This document shows positions 51,240-60,625 of a stretch of 64,000 bases of DNA, in pieces (within the stretch, counting starts at the first letter, position 1; each line of letters begins with the position of its first letter). The notes beneath the pieces are model-generated. The model was not told the origin of the DNA and searched no databases. It worked only from the letters and a program-made list of their open reading frames with translations. Both the position numbers and the translations under genes were made by a program. The DNA comes from Terriglobia bacterium (lineage in GTDB: Bacteria; Acidobacteriota; Terriglobia; Terriglobales; Acidobacteriaceae): the NCBI GenBank assembly GCA_020073525.1, contig JAIQFA010000014.1, positions 1 to 64,000 of the forward strand. Direction: 5' to 3'.

Positions 51240-52295
51240 ATGTTTGGAATGGGATCGAAAACGATAGTGGGTCTGGATGTGGGCTCTTCGAGCATCAAGG
51301 CCGTCGAGCTCAGGAAGACACGCGCTGGAATCGAAGTGGCACACCTCGGGCTGGAGCCGATTGCTCCGGACATTGTGGTGGACTCGATGATCGTCGACTC
51401 AGGCACGGTTTCGGCTGCCATCGCCAAGCTGTTCACCGACACTGCGATCAAATCGAAAGCGGTGGCCACGGCGGTCAGCGGGCACTCGGTGATCGTGAAA
51501 AAAATCTCGCTGCCCTCGATGAGCGATCAGGAACTGGCCGAGACCATCCAGAAGGAAGCCGCGCAGCACATCCCGTTCGATCTGGCGGATGTGAACCTCG
51601 ACTACCAGATTCTTTCCGACGACGCGACCAGCCCGCAGATGGATGTACTGCTGGTGGCGGTGAAGAAAGACAAGATCCTGAACTACACCAACGTACTCTC
51701 GATGGCGGGCAAGACTCCGGCTATTGTGGACATCGATGCGCTCGCTTTGCAGAACTGCTACGAGTTCAATTACGAGCCCGCGCCGACGCAGGTGGTGGCA
51801 TTGCTCAACCTGGGTGCGAGCGTGATGAACATCAACATCGTCAAGGGCACTACGCCGCTGTTTCCGCGCGACGTTTCGGTGGGCGGACATCAGTACACCG
51901 ATTCGCTGCAGAAGGAACTGGATCTCAGCTTCGATGACGCGGAGTCGCTGAAGCTGGGGCACAAGGTGGGCACGGTGCACGACGACGCGAAGACGCCGAT
52001 CCTGCAGCAGGTGACAGAAATTATCGTGCTCGAGATTCAGAAGACGTTCGACTTCTTCCGCGCCAGCGCGGCGGGCGAGCACATCGAGAAGATTTACCTG
52101 GCCGGAGGTTCGGCCAAGGTTCCGGGACTGGTGGAAGCGTTGCGCCAGGAATTCTCGATGCCGGTCGAGTTGTTCAACCCGTTTCAGAAAGTACTGGCTC
52201 CGGCGGAAGGCGTCGGGGCAGAGCTGGTCGAACAGAACGCCGGCCAGTTGGCAGTGGCCGTGGGTTTGGCCCTGAGGAGCTTTGAAAAGCTATGA
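51240..52295 (+). CDS. pilM: type IV pilus assembly protein PilM
   Basis: A 351-aa actin-like ATPase. Phosphate 1 motif TIVGLDVGSSSIKAVELRKT at the N-terminus; LPSMSDQELAETIQKEAAQH, IPFDL and VNLDYQIL are hallmarks of PilM; the phosphate 2/adenosine region has LAGGSAKVPGLVEALRQEF. Cytoplasmic; it binds the PilN N-terminus and links the inner-membrane platform to the pilus motor. The ATG of pilN overlaps the stop (ATGA), indicating coupled translation. Confidence 0.96.
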   Translation: MFGMGSKTIVGLDVGSSSIKAVELRKTRAGIEVAHLGLEPIAPDIVVDSMIVDSGTVSAAIAKLFTDTAIKSKAVATAVSGHSVIVKKISLPSMSDQELAETIQKEAAQHIPFDLADVNLDYQILSDDATSPQMDVLLVAVKKDKILNYTNVLSMAGKTPAIVDIDALALQNCYEFNYEPAPTQVVALLNLGASVMNINIVKGTTPLFPRDVSVGGHQYTDSLQKELDLSFDDAESLKLGHKVGTVHDDAKTPILQQVTEIIVLEIQKTFDFFRASAAGEHIEKIYLAGGSAKVPGLVEALRQEFSMPVELFNPFQKVLAPAEGVGAELVEQNAGQLAVAVGLALRSFEKL

Positions 52296-52879
52296 TCCGA
52301 ATCAATCTGCTGGGCGGTGCGAAACCGAAAGGCAAAAAAGGTCCTGCGATCAGCATGCCGAGCTTCGAGTTCGGCAACATGGGTGGGCCGCTGGTCCAGG
52401 TGACCGCCGTGTTGCTAATCGCGGGAGCGGTCAACTACGGCTACTGGTACCAGCTCGATCGGGAAAAGAAATCGATCGAGGTGCAAATGCGGCTAGCGGA
52501 GCAGAAGAACCGCGAACTGGCCGACATCAAGGTGCGGTACATGGAGCGGCAGAAGCAGGCCGAGGCCTACAAGCGGCGGGTGGATGTGATCGACCAGCTG
52601 CGCGCCAACCAAACCGGCCCGGTCAGTCTGCTTTCAATGATCGGCGATACGGTGAACAGCACCGAGGCGGTCTGGTTGAACAGCATGCAGGACCAAGGCG
52701 CGAGTGTCGCGATCGACGGCACGGCGCTGAGCAGCGATGCAGTGGCCAACCTGATTTCCAACCTGCAGAAGACGGGTTTCTTCCGCAACATCGAGATTAA
52801 GGAAAGCTACCAGGACGAACGGGTGAAGGATATGCAGGCGTTTCAATTTACGTTGACCTGCGAAAAGGCGAAGTCGTAA
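52292..52879 (+). CDS. pilN: type IV pilus assembly protein PilN
   Basis: A 195-aa bitopic inner-membrane protein. The N-terminal MIRINLLGGAKPK is the conserved PilM-binding INLL motif. A single TM (LVQVTAVLLIAGAVNYGYWY) is followed by a coiled coil (EKKSIEVQMRLAEQKNRELA) and a ferredoxin-like periplasmic domain. Overlaps pilM by 4 bases and precedes pilO by 14. Confidence 0.95.
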   Translation: MIRINLLGGAKPKGKKGPAISMPSFEFGNMGGPLVQVTAVLLIAGAVNYGYWYQLDREKKSIEVQMRLAEQKNRELADIKVRYMERQKQAEAYKRRVDVIDQLRANQTGPVSLLSMIGDTVNSTEAVWLNSMQDQGASVAIDGTALSSDAVANLISNLQKTGFFRNIEIKESYQDERVKDMQAFQFTLTCEKAKS

Positions 52880-52893
52880 AGGCGGAACCGACT

Positions 52894-53526
52894 ATGAATC
52901 TTGGCGAATTAACAGGCGTGAAATTGCTGGGAGTGCTGGTGCTGGTGGCGATGCTGGCCACGGGCGGCCTTTACTACACGGTCTATAAATCGCAGCGCGA
53001 TCAGAACGATGCGGCAAAGATCAAGCTGCAGGCCAAAATGCGCGAGAACGCGGAACTCGAAGCCTACCGGCCGAAACTGGCCGACATCGAGCGCCAACTT
53101 GCCAGCTTGAAGCAGCAGCTCGAAATCGAGCGGCGCATCGTGCCCGATGAAAAAGAAGTGGACAACTTCATGCGCCTGGTGAGCGGAGAAGCGCGCAAGT
53201 CGGGAGTCGAAATCCGGCGCTATACGGCCAAGCCCTATGCCAACAAAGAGTTCTACACCGAGGTGCCGTTCGAAGTGGAGTTCGACGGTCCGTACTACTC
53301 GATGCTGGGATTCTTCGACCGGTTGGGCAAAGTGGAGCGGATCGTCAACGTTTCGAACCTGCTGGTGGCTTCGACGCGCGCTCCAACCGCCGCGAAGGCG
53401 AAGCATATCTACCAGTACGCGGCCAACGAGAGCGTTGTGGCCACGTGTTTAACCACCACGTATTTCAGTCATGACCTGGATCCGGCGGCGCCGGCCAGCA
53501 AGCCCGGACCACCGGTGAAGAAATAG
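52894..53526 (+). CDS. pilO: type IV pilus assembly protein PilO
   Basis: A 210-aa bitopic protein. TM KLLGVLVLVAMLATGGLYYT; coiled coil (AKIKLQAKMRENAELEAYRP..IERQLASLKQQLEIERRIVP); a periplasmic ferredoxin-like domain with VPFEVEFDGPYYSMLGFFDR. It pairs with PilN in the alignment subcomplex. Ends in a Pro-rich tail, 10 bases before pilP. Confidence 0.95.
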   Translation: MNLGELTGVKLLGVLVLVAMLATGGLYYTVYKSQRDQNDAAKIKLQAKMRENAELEAYRPKLADIERQLASLKQQLEIERRIVPDEKEVDNFMRLVSGEARKSGVEIRRYTAKPYANKEFYTEVPFEVEFDGPYYSMLGFFDRLGKVERIVNVSNLLVASTRAPTAAKAKHIYQYAANESVVATCLTTTYFSHDLDPAAPASKPGPPVKK

Positions 53527-53536
53527 GAGGGACAGG

Positions 53537-54289
53537 ATGAAGCCGACGGTGACAATTCTCGTTTGCGTACTGGCCGCGGGCTTGGCCTCGGCCCAGAGTC
53601 CCAGCATTATTCAGAACACGCGCGCCACCATGCAAGGTGTTAGCAACAATGCCACGGCTGCTTCGAATGAGGCTCTGGGCATTCGTTCCACAACCCCGGC
53701 GGCGGCGAGCGCCACCCATGCTCCGGCGAAATCGAGCGGAGCCGCGGTGGCGACGTCGGCGAAGTCTTCCGCGGGAAGTTCGGCGAGCGCGAAAAAAAAG
53801 GTTGCGAAGCGGGCTCCGGCAATCGCGGTCAAGCACAGCGCGCCGAAGCCAGCCGTTGTGGCTCCTAAGAACGTTGCGCCAGCGTTAGCGGCTGCGGCAG
53901 GCGACTCCGGAAGCGGAGAAGCCGAGAACGTGGCGACAGAGCAGCAGGTTGCTCCGGACAGCAAGGCGGCCGCGAACGGACGACGGGATCCTTTTATCAG
54001 TCCGGTGGTGAGTCATTCCGGCGGTTCGGGTTGCAACACCGGCAAGAAGTGCCTGGAGATCGGCACCATCAATCTGCGCGGCGTGGTGCACGCCGAAAGC
54101 GGCTTCATCGCCGTGGTCAGCAACGGTCTGAATAAGGCTTATTTTCTGCGGGAGAACGATCCGGTATTCAACGGTTACGTGGTGAAAATCACGGGCGACT
54201 CCATCGTTTTCCAGGAAACACTGCAAGACCGGTTGGGCAAGAGCTTTACGCGGGAAGTGGTGAAGAAGATTACGACTCCGGCAGTTTAG
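53537..54289 (+). CDS. pilP: type IV pilus assembly protein PilP-like
   Basis: A 250-aa protein. Signal peptide VTILVCVLAAGLASAQ; a long low-complexity Ala/Ser/Lys-rich linker (about 40-145); the C-terminal domain RRDPFISPVVSHSGGSGCNT..EIGTINLRGVVHAESGFIAV..VFNGYVVKITGDSIVFQETL has the PilP beta-barrel pattern (RDPF motif). PilP normally is a lipoprotein; no lipobox is seen here. A CNTGKKC pair is present. It couples PilN/O to the PilQ secretin. Confidence 0.88.
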   Translation: MKPTVTILVCVLAAGLASAQSPSIIQNTRATMQGVSNNATAASNEALGIRSTTPAAASATHAPAKSSGAAVATSAKSSAGSSASAKKKVAKRAPAIAVKHSAPKPAVVAPKNVAPALAAAAGDSGSGEAENVATEQQVAPDSKAAANGRRDPFISPVVSHSGGSGCNTGKKCLEIGTINLRGVVHAESGFIAVVSNGLNKAYFLRENDPVFNGYVVKITGDSIVFQETLQDRLGKSFTREVVKKITTPAV

Positions 54290-54355
54290 GCCTGGAGATA
54301 AAGATTTCGAAGAAGCACATGGGGGCGAAACGGCCTCGCATGGGGAGATAGGGAA

Positions 54356-56464
54356 ATGCGAAAGCAACTGCTGGGTCTTCTGGTTCCGCTGATGGCGTTC
54401 GTACTGATCGCCGACGCGGCTGACATGACGGGCAAGGGGGTGGCCGCGGGCGCTGCACTGCAGAAGCTCGAGGTCACGCACAGCCAGGACTGATTGCGGG
54501 TCGAGTTCAAGGCCAAGGGCGCGCTGGCGCCCAAGGTGACGACCCTCGCTTCTCCGGAGCGGATTGTCGTCGACTTTCCTAACACCGTGATGGCCACGGC
54601 GCAGCGCCGCATCAACGTGGGCAGCGACGGCGTGAAAGACGTCCGCGTCGGGATGGACGGGCAGACCCCGCCCACGACCCGCGTGGTCATCGATCTCGCT
54701 GACATGGATCTCGCCGGCAGCCGCCGCCATGAACTGGTGGCGGGCCCGGACGGCAGCTTCGTTCTCAAGATCCACGACGCTGTGGTGGCCCATCGCCAGG
54801 GAGGGCCGGCCGTGAAGCAGGTGGCCGCGAGCGCAGCGCCGAAACTGGTGCTGGCTTCGGCTCCCGCGGTGTCGACCCCGGTCGCTTCATTACCGGCGAC
54901 TCCGGCGGCGGTTGTGTCCACTCCGGCTGCGACGGATAACGTCGAGAAGCCGACGGACTTTGCCTTCGTCGAGCCCAAGTATTCGGTGAAGGACGACAAA
55001 GCCGCGCAACCGGCCGCGAAGGCCCAGGAAGCGGCGAGCCGCTTTGCCGACAAGACGGCGGCGGAACTGGTCGCGACCAATGTCAATGCCGCCATCGGGC
55101 AAGCGGGCGATACCAAGTCGGCGATCCAACCCGCGGTTAATCTGGCTGCTGAGCAAAAGGTCCAGATGCAACAGAAGCCGGCGGAGAAAGGTGCCAAGTA
55201 CACCGGCGAACCGATCTCGGTCAATCTTAAGGACGTGGATCTGAAGGATTTCTTCCGTCTGATTCACGAGATCAGCGGTTTGAACGTGGTGCTCGACCCG
55301 CAAATCCACGGCACCCTGACGATCGTCCTGGATGACGTGCCGTGGGATCAGGCGCTGGACATCGTGCTCAAGAACAACGACCTGTCTCGTCAACTGGACG
55401 GCAATGTCCTGCGCATCGCGACCGTTGACACGTTGCGGAAGGAAGCCGAGAACCGGCGCGCTCAGATCGATGCCGAGGCGCTGGCGGTCGACAAAGTCAG
55501 CATCACCCGCTTCCTCAGCTACGCGCATGCTAAGGACGTAATCCTGCCCATCAAGAAGTTCCTGAGCCAGCGCGGCGATGTGGTTGCCGACGAACGCACC
55601 AACTCGCTGATCGTCAATGATATTCCTGCGGTTCTGCCGCAGATCGACCGCATCATCCAGCAGATGGACCGCAAGACGCAGGAAGTCGAAATCGAAGCCC
55701 GCGTCGTAGCGGCTACCCGCGCTTTCGCTCGTGACATCGGCGTGCAACTCGGCCTCGGCTGGGGCAACGGCACAACCGGTATTGGTGGCGTGAACGCGGT
55801 TGGCACCTCGCCAATCATTGTGGGTGGCGGTGCGGTACCGAATCCGTTGTACCCGGTTGTCGGAACCCCGACGACTGGAACTCAGGTTCCATTGTTCTCG
55901 AACCTGGCCGCAAACGGTCCGACCAGCGGTCTGGAATTCACGAACTTCTCCAACAACGTGCGCATCGACCTTCTGCTTACGATGGCCGAGTCGCGCGGCT
56001 TGTTGAAAGTTCTTTCCCGTCCGCGGGTGGTCACACAAAACAACATCCAAGCGGTGGTCAAGCAGGGTGTGAAGGTGCCGGTCGTGACTGCGGCCCAGTT
56101 GGGCGGTCCGCCAACCGTCACTTATGTAGACGCATTCCTCCGGCTGACGGTGACTCCGCAGATCACATCGGAAGGGACGATCTTCCTGAATGTGGATGTG
56201 GAGAACACGCTGCCCGACTTCGGCAACGAGGTGCTGGGTAACCCGACACTAGTTACGCAGCAAGCTACCACCCAGGTACTCGTAACGGATGGTGGCACCG
56301 TGGTGATTGGTGGCGTGATTCAGACCCAGAACTCGCTGAGCGTATCGCAAGTGCCTCTGCTCGGGGACATCCCGTATCTGGGCAACTTGTTCAAACACCG
56401 CGCCGTCAAGACGTCGGATCAAGAGCTGATCTTCTTCATTACTCCGCGCATCATTCAGACGTAA
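54356..56464 (+). pseudogene. pilQ: type IV pilus secretin PilQ with in-frame TGA at codon 46
   Basis: The frame from the ATG at 54356 gives a signal peptide (MRKQLLGLLVPLMAFVLIAD) and the first strand of an AMIN domain (ALQKLEVTHSQD), then TGA at 54491-54493. The same frame continues uninterrupted as LRVEFKAKGALAPKVTTLAS..IVVDFPN through AMIN, STN (VNLKDVDLKDFFRLIHEISG, LDDVPWDQALDIVLKNNDLS), the N-domain and the secretin barrel ending TSDQELIFFITPRIIQT. Total 702 codons, normal for PilQ. A GGA-to-TGA change (Gly in AMIN) or a sequencing error is the simplest reading. Without read-through or the change, the product lacks a signal peptide. Last gene of pilMNOPQ, followed by a terminator. Confidence 0.9.
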
Positions 56465-56482
56465 GCGCGAAGTTAGAACAGC

Positions 56483-56535
56483 AAAAGCCGCCGGCCTCCT
56501 CGGAGAACCTGCCGAGAGACCGGCGGTTTGCTTTT
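56483..56535 (+). terminator. rho-independent terminator after pilQ
   Basis: AAAAGCCGCCGG pairs with CCGGCGGTTTGCTTTT around an inner CTCGG/CCGAG stem, followed by T-rich sequence, 18 bases past the pilQ stop. Marks the end of the pil operon. Confidence 0.75.
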
Positions 56536-56688
56536 GAGGTCTCAGTTGTCAGGTCTCAGGTCTTAGGAAAATCGGCGGCGGTTCTACAAAAGATTGTTGA
56601 CATCGCATCCAGTGGAGATTTGGATTTCCCGAGAACTGAGAACTGAGAACTGAGAACTGAGAACCGAGAACTGACACCTGACACCTGG
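56536..56688. repeat. heptamer-arm inverted element, family R2, copy F
   Basis: Left arm AGGTCTC, AGTTGTC, AGGTCTC, AGGTCTTAGGAAAATC. The core from TTGACATCGCATCCAGTGG (56597) on is nearly identical to copy D. The right arm has GGATTTCCC followed by five GAGAACT-type heptamers (AACTGAG phase) and ACCTGAC, ACCTGG. Between the pilQ terminator and the M24 peptidase. Confidence 0.85.
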
Positions 56689-56707
56689 TCCTTGCTACAC
56701 TCCTTCC

Positions 56708-57796
56708 ATGGATCACGCTGGCCGCCTGAGCCGTCTTCGATCTGAGGTTGAAGAGAACAATCTGGACTCGCTGCTGGTGACGCACCTTCCCAATATTCAC
56801 TATCTTTGCGGCTTTACCGGCAGTGCGGCGGCCTTGCTTGTCGCGGATCGTGGTTCGATCCTCTTTACGGATGGCCGATACCGAACCCAAGCCAAAGAGG
56901 AAGTAAGAAATGCGCGCGTTGTCATCGCCCGCAAGTCCCCTCTGGTAGCGGCTGCGGAGTGGCTGGCTGCGCAGCGACGAAGTTCGACGGCAGTGTCGGT
57001 GGGAATTGAGCCGGAATCGATCACGGCCGGCATGCGCGACCGGCTGGCCTCGGTGCTGAAAGGGAAGGCGCGCCTGCGCTCCGCGCCACTGCTGGTGGAA
57101 CGGGCTCGCATGGTGAAGGACGCGGCCGAGATCCAGCGCATCCGGTGGGCAGTTGAACTCGGCGCCAGTCTTTTTCGGACTGCGTGCAAGAAAATTCGGC
57201 CGGGCGTGACGGAGCTCGAGGTTGCCGCCGCCATGGAATACGAGGCACGCTGTGCCGGGGTTGAGGGCATGTCCTTTCCGACGATCCTCGCTGCCGGCGC
57301 CCGCTCGGCGATTGTCCATGGCCGGGCCTCAAGCACGCCCATCCCCCGGCGCGGGTTCGTGGTCTGCGACTTTGGTGTTATACTCGCCGGTTATTGCTCG
57401 GATCGCACGCGAACTGTGCACGTCGGGCGGCCATCGCAAGAAGCGCGAGAACTCTATCAGGCCGTGTTGGAAGCGCAGCAGGCCGCTATTTCGGCGGTGC
57501 GCCCGGGAGTGACTGCCGGTGAAGTAGATAGCGCCGCGCGCCGGGTACTGCGCCGGCGGAAACTGGCCCGCTACTTCACGCATTCGACCGGGCATGGTTT
57601 AGGATTGGAGATTCACGAAGCGCCCAGATTGGCAGCCGGGCAGAGCCAGAAACTGGAGCCGGGTATGGTCGTTACCATTGAGCCCGGCGCGTATGTTCCT
57701 GGGAAGTGGGGTGTGCGGATCGAAGATGTGGTGGTCGTGACCTCTTCGGGCTGCGAAGTGTTGACACCCGCGGATAAAGAACTGGTTATTGTTTAG
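56708..57796 (+). CDS. M24B family aminopeptidase P / Xaa-Pro peptidase
   Basis: A 362-aa metallopeptidase. The N-terminal creatinase-like domain ([20 protein letters not shown]) is followed by the pita-bread domain with the five metal ligands: [16 protein letters not shown] (two Asp), [16 protein letters not shown] (His), [13 protein letters not shown] (Glu) and [11 protein letters not shown] (Glu). It removes an N-terminal residue before Pro. Cytoplasmic. First of a co-directional run with accB-accC, interrupted by repeats. Confidence 0.93.
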   Translation: MDHAGRLSRLRSEVEENNLDSLLVTHLPNIHYLCGFTGSAAALLVADRGSILFTDGRYRTQAKEEVRNARVVIARKSPLVAAAEWLAAQRRSSTAVSVGIEPESITAGMRDRLASVLKGKARLRSAPLLVERARMVKDAAEIQRIRWAVELGASLFRTACKKIRPGVTELEVAAAMEYEARCAGVEGMSFPTILAAGARSAIVHGRASSTPIPRRGFVVCDFGVILAGYCSDRTRTVHVGRPSQEARELYQAVLEAQQAAISAVRPGVTAGEVDSAARRVLRRRKLARYFTHSTGHGLGLEIHEAPRLAAGQSQKLEPGMVVTIEPGAYVPGKWGVRIEDVVVVTSSGCEVLTPADKELVIV

Positions 57797-57812
57797 AAGA
57801 TTTACCGTAGAG

Positions 57813-57839
57813 TGAGACGGGGCAAGCCCCGTCTCTACA
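57813..57839. repeat. GAGACGGGGC single hairpin, family R1 half copy (6)
   Basis: GAGACGGGGCAAGCCCCGTC followed by TCTACAG, preceded by a truncated GTAGAG. Lies between the peptidase and accB. Confidence 0.8.
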
Positions 57840-57881
57840 GCCGAAAGAATATAACGAGACCAGGCGGACCAGCCCTCATAC

Positions 57882-58373
57882 ATGAATCAAAAAGAGCTGA
57901 AGGAACTCATCGAGTTCTTAATCGAAAAGGACATTGCCGAATTCGAATTGGAGCGCGGCGACGTCAAGGTGAAGATCAAGCGCGCCGCCGAACCCGCGCC
58001 CATGGTATTGCCCGACGCGCGTTATATCGCGGTGCCGCCTGCACAGCCCACGATTCCTCCAGCTTTAGCTGCCGCGCCTGCCCGGGTGGACCTCGGGGCC
58101 AATGCCGCAGCGCCTGTACCTGAGGAAGCCTTGCACATTGTGAAGTCGCCGATCGTGGGCACATTCTACGAATCGCCATCGCCCGGCTCCCCACCCTTTG
58201 TGAAAGTCGGAGACACGTTGGAAGTGGGCCAGGTTCTATGCATTGTGGAGGCGATGAAGCTGATGAACGAAATCGAATGCGACGTTGCGGGAGAGTTAGT
58301 CAAGAAGCTCGTCGCCAACGGCCAGCCCATCGAGTACGGCCAGGAACTGTTCGCCGTCCGGTCAACAAAATAA
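57882..58373 (+). CDS. accB: acetyl-CoA carboxylase biotin carboxyl carrier protein
   Basis: A 163-aa protein. The N-terminal MNQKELKELIEFLIEKDIAE is the conserved AccB start. An Ala/Pro-rich linker leads to the biotinyl domain (KSPIVGTFYESPSPGSPPFV) with VEAMKLMNE, Lys126 being the biotinylation site. It carries the carboxyl group for malonyl-CoA synthesis. Upstream of accC, but separated by an R2 element instead of the usual few bases. Confidence 0.96.
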   Translation: MNQKELKELIEFLIEKDIAEFELERGDVKVKIKRAAEPAPMVLPDARYIAVPPAQPTIPPALAAAPARVDLGANAAAPVPEEALHIVKSPIVGTFYESPSPGSPPFVKVGDTLEVGQVLCIVEAMKLMNEIECDVAGELVKKLVANGQPIEYGQELFAVRSTK

Positions 58374-58374
58374 A

Positions 58375-58452
58375 CTCTCAGCTCGCAGCTCTCAGGGAAA
58401 TCCAGTCCTGTGTAGTCACGCGATTTTCCTGAGAGCTGACAGCTGAGAGCTT
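58375..58452. repeat. heptamer-arm inverted element, family R2, copy G, inside the accB-accC operon
   Basis: Left arm CTCTCAGCTCGCAGCTCTCA then GGGAAATCC; right arm GATTTTCCTGAGAGCTGACA then GCTGAGAGC. Both arms are of the AGCTCTC type. It occupies all but 8 bases of the accB-accC gap on the accC side. Confidence 0.85.
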
Positions 58453-58459
58453 TCACACC

Positions 58460-59812
58460 ATGTTCAATAAAATTCTGGTAGCGAATCGCGGCGAGATTGC
58501 CCTGCGCGTCATTTGCGCATGCAAGGAACTCGGCATCCGCTCGGTCGCAATCTACAGCGAGGCGGACCGGAATTCGCTGCACGTGCGTTTTGCCGATGAA
58601 GCGATTTGCATCGGCCCGCCGCAACTGGCGCAGAGTTATCTCAATATTCCCGCGGTGATCAGCGCGGCCGAGATCGCGAACGTGGACGCCATCCATCCCG
58701 GTTACGGCCTGCTTTCGGAAAACGCCAACTTCGCGGAAGTCTGCGAAGCCTGTCACATCAAGTTCATCGGGCCGCCTCCCGATGTCATACGGTTGATGGG
58801 CGAAAAAGAAAAAGCTCGCGCCGCCATGAAACAGCATGGGGTTCCAATTCTTCCCGGGTCGGACGGTGTGGTCGCGTCGGAGGAAGAGGCGCTCGAGTGG
58901 GCGCGGAAGGTTGAATTCCCGGTGATCCTCAAGGCCACGGCCGGCGGCGGCGGGCGGGGCATGCGCATTGTGCGCAAGGAAGAAGATTTGCCCGGGCTCT
59001 ACCGGCAAGCGCAGGCAGAGGCCTCGGCCGCCTTCGGCAACGGCGACCTTTATCTGGAACGTTATGTCGAGAACCCGCGCCACATCGAATTCCAGGTGCT
59101 GGCGGACGAGCATGGCAACGTCGTCAGCCTGGGGGAACGCGAGTGCTCGATTCAGCGGCGTCACCAGAAGCTGCTGGAAGAGTCGCCGTCCGTGCGGGTC
59201 ACGCCCGAGTTGCGCCAGGAAATCGGGGATGTCATCAGCAAAACGCTGAGCCAAGTCGGCTACCACAATGCTGGCACCATCGAATTCCTCATGGACCAGC
59301 AGCGGCGGCTTTACTTCATCGAGATGAACACGCGCATCCAGGTGGAGCATCCGGTCACCGAAATGGTCACGGACGTGGACCTGGTCAAGAGCCAGATCAT
59401 GATTGCGGCGGGCGCCAAGCTGGACGAGGTGTTGCAAGGCCCCATCGTGCATCGCGGGCACGCGATTGAGTGCCGCATCAATGCAGAGCATCCGGAGAAG
59501 TTCACCCCGTCGGCGGGCAAGATCACGACCTTCAACCCTCCGGGAGGGACGGGCGTACGCATCGACACAGCTGCCTATACAGAGGGCACGATTCCTCCTT
59601 ATTATGATTCACTGATCGCCAAGCTGGTGGTGCGTGGCAAGGATCGCAGCGAAGCGATTTCGCGCATGACCCGCGCCTTGGAAATGTTCATCGTGGAAGG
59701 AATTTACACGACGATTCCGCTGCACCGCCGCATCCTGGCTGACCCGGATTTTCGCGCCGGCGATTTCGATACCGGCTTCATTGAGAAATTTCTGGCAAAA
59801 AAAGAGAAATAA
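58460..59812 (+). CDS. accC: acetyl-CoA carboxylase biotin carboxylase
   Basis: A 450-aa ATP-grasp enzyme. N-terminal [20 protein letters not shown]; the Gly-rich ATP loop [40 protein letters not shown]; and [20 protein letters not shown] with ECRINAE. All catalytic elements are present. It carboxylates biotin on AccB. Full length. Confidence 0.97.
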   Translation: MFNKILVANRGEIALRVICACKELGIRSVAIYSEADRNSLHVRFADEAICIGPPQLAQSYLNIPAVISAAEIANVDAIHPGYGLLSENANFAEVCEACHIKFIGPPPDVIRLMGEKEKARAAMKQHGVPILPGSDGVVASEEEALEWARKVEFPVILKATAGGGGRGMRIVRKEEDLPGLYRQAQAEASAAFGNGDLYLERYVENPRHIEFQVLADEHGNVVSLGERECSIQRRHQKLLEESPSVRVTPELRQEIGDVISKTLSQVGYHNAGTIEFLMDQQRRLYFIEMNTRIQVEHPVTEMVTDVDLVKSQIMIAAGAKLDEVLQGPIVHRGHAIECRINAEHPEKFTPSAGKITTFNPPGGTGVRIDTAAYTEGTIPPYYDSLIAKLVVRGKDRSEAISRMTRALEMFIVEGIYTTIPLHRRILADPDFRAGDFDTGFIEKFLAKKEK

Positions 59813-59826
59813 ACGTAGAGACCACT

Positions 59827-60438
59827 TTGCAACTACCGCGACTCTACCCGATTCTCGACGCTGCGTGTTTCCCTGACGTTGCGGGAATGTTCGCCGCCGC
59901 CGAGGAACTCGCTGCCGCCGGTTGCACTCTGCTGCAGTACCGCAACAAGTCTGGAAACGCGCGCCAGATGCTCGGCGAGGCCCGTGAACTCAGAGCCCGG
60001 GTGGGAGCGAGCGTCAAGCTGATCATGAACGACCGCGCCGATCTTTGCCTGGCCTCACAATATGATGGGCTGCACGTTGGGCAGGATGATCTGTCGGCGG
60101 AAGCGGTGCGAGGCATCATTGGCGGCGAGCGCTGGCTCGGGGTATCCACGCACAATCCGGAGCAGATTGCAGAAGCTGATCAAACTTCCGCCGACTACGT
60201 CGCCATCGGCCCCGTTTTCGCGACCAGCAGCAAGGCCAACCCCGATCCGATTGTCGGACTCGAAGGCGTACGCCGGGCCCGAGAACTGACGCATAAGCCG
60301 CTGGTGGCCATCGGAGGAATTACGCGTGCCAACGCGCGTTCTGTCATCGATGCGGGAGCCGATGCGGTGGCGGTGATATCCGACTTGTTACGGGATCCCC
60401 GCAAATCAGCAGAGGAATTTTTGAGGGTTCTGGGGTAA
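59827..60438 (+). CDS. thiE: thiamine phosphate synthase
   Basis: A 203-aa TIM-barrel enzyme joining the pyrimidine and thiazole halves of thiamine. YRNKSGNARQMLGEARELRA, NDRADLCLASQYDGLHVGQD, GVSTHNPEQIAEADQTSADY, VAIGPVFATSSKANPDPIVG and VAIGGITRANARSVIDAGAD are the standard ThiE blocks. The start is TTG at 59827, 14 bases after accC. No thiamine riboswitch is seen in front. Confidence 0.93.
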   Translation: MQLPRLYPILDAACFPDVAGMFAAAEELAAAGCTLLQYRNKSGNARQMLGEARELRARVGASVKLIMNDRADLCLASQYDGLHVGQDDLSAEAVRGIIGGERWLGVSTHNPEQIAEADQTSADYVAIGPVFATSSKANPDPIVGLEGVRRARELTHKPLVAIGGITRANARSVIDAGADAVAVISDLLRDPRKSAEEFLRVLG

Positions 60439-60515
60439 AGTTGATTGCTCTTGCAGCGACAGAGGCGACGATTACCACGACTAGGGCCCGTCTGGTAGGG
60501 GGCATTTTAGTTCCC

Positions 60516-60592
60516 GTAGAGACGCTGGTTGCCGCGTCTCCTGCGGCGGGCGTGATGGTGCACGCCGAGACGGGGCAAGCCCCGTCTCTACA
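60516..60592. repeat. GTAGAGACG double-hairpin repeat, family R1, copy 7
   Basis: The first hairpin is degraded (GAGACGCTGGTTGCCGCGTC), the second perfect (GAGACGGGGCAAGCCCCGTC). Outer ends GTAGAGACG and CGTCTCTACAG. Between thiE and the first permease. Confidence 0.85.
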
Positions 60593-60625
60593 GCGGAATG
60601 TTTTCAGCAGCCTGTTAGGAGGTTC

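Noticed and set aside
54890-56050. 386-codon minus-strand frame opposite pilQ
   Set aside because: Antisense shadow; the plus frame has all secretin motifs.
54494-56464. pilQ starting at the TTG after the in-frame TGA as a normal gene
   Set aside because: This start lacks a ribosome-binding site, removes the signal peptide and begins inside the AMIN domain. The upstream part is in the same frame and clearly belongs to the gene.
58166-59491. 441-codon minus-strand frame opposite accB-accC
   Set aside because: Antisense shadow of two conserved genes.
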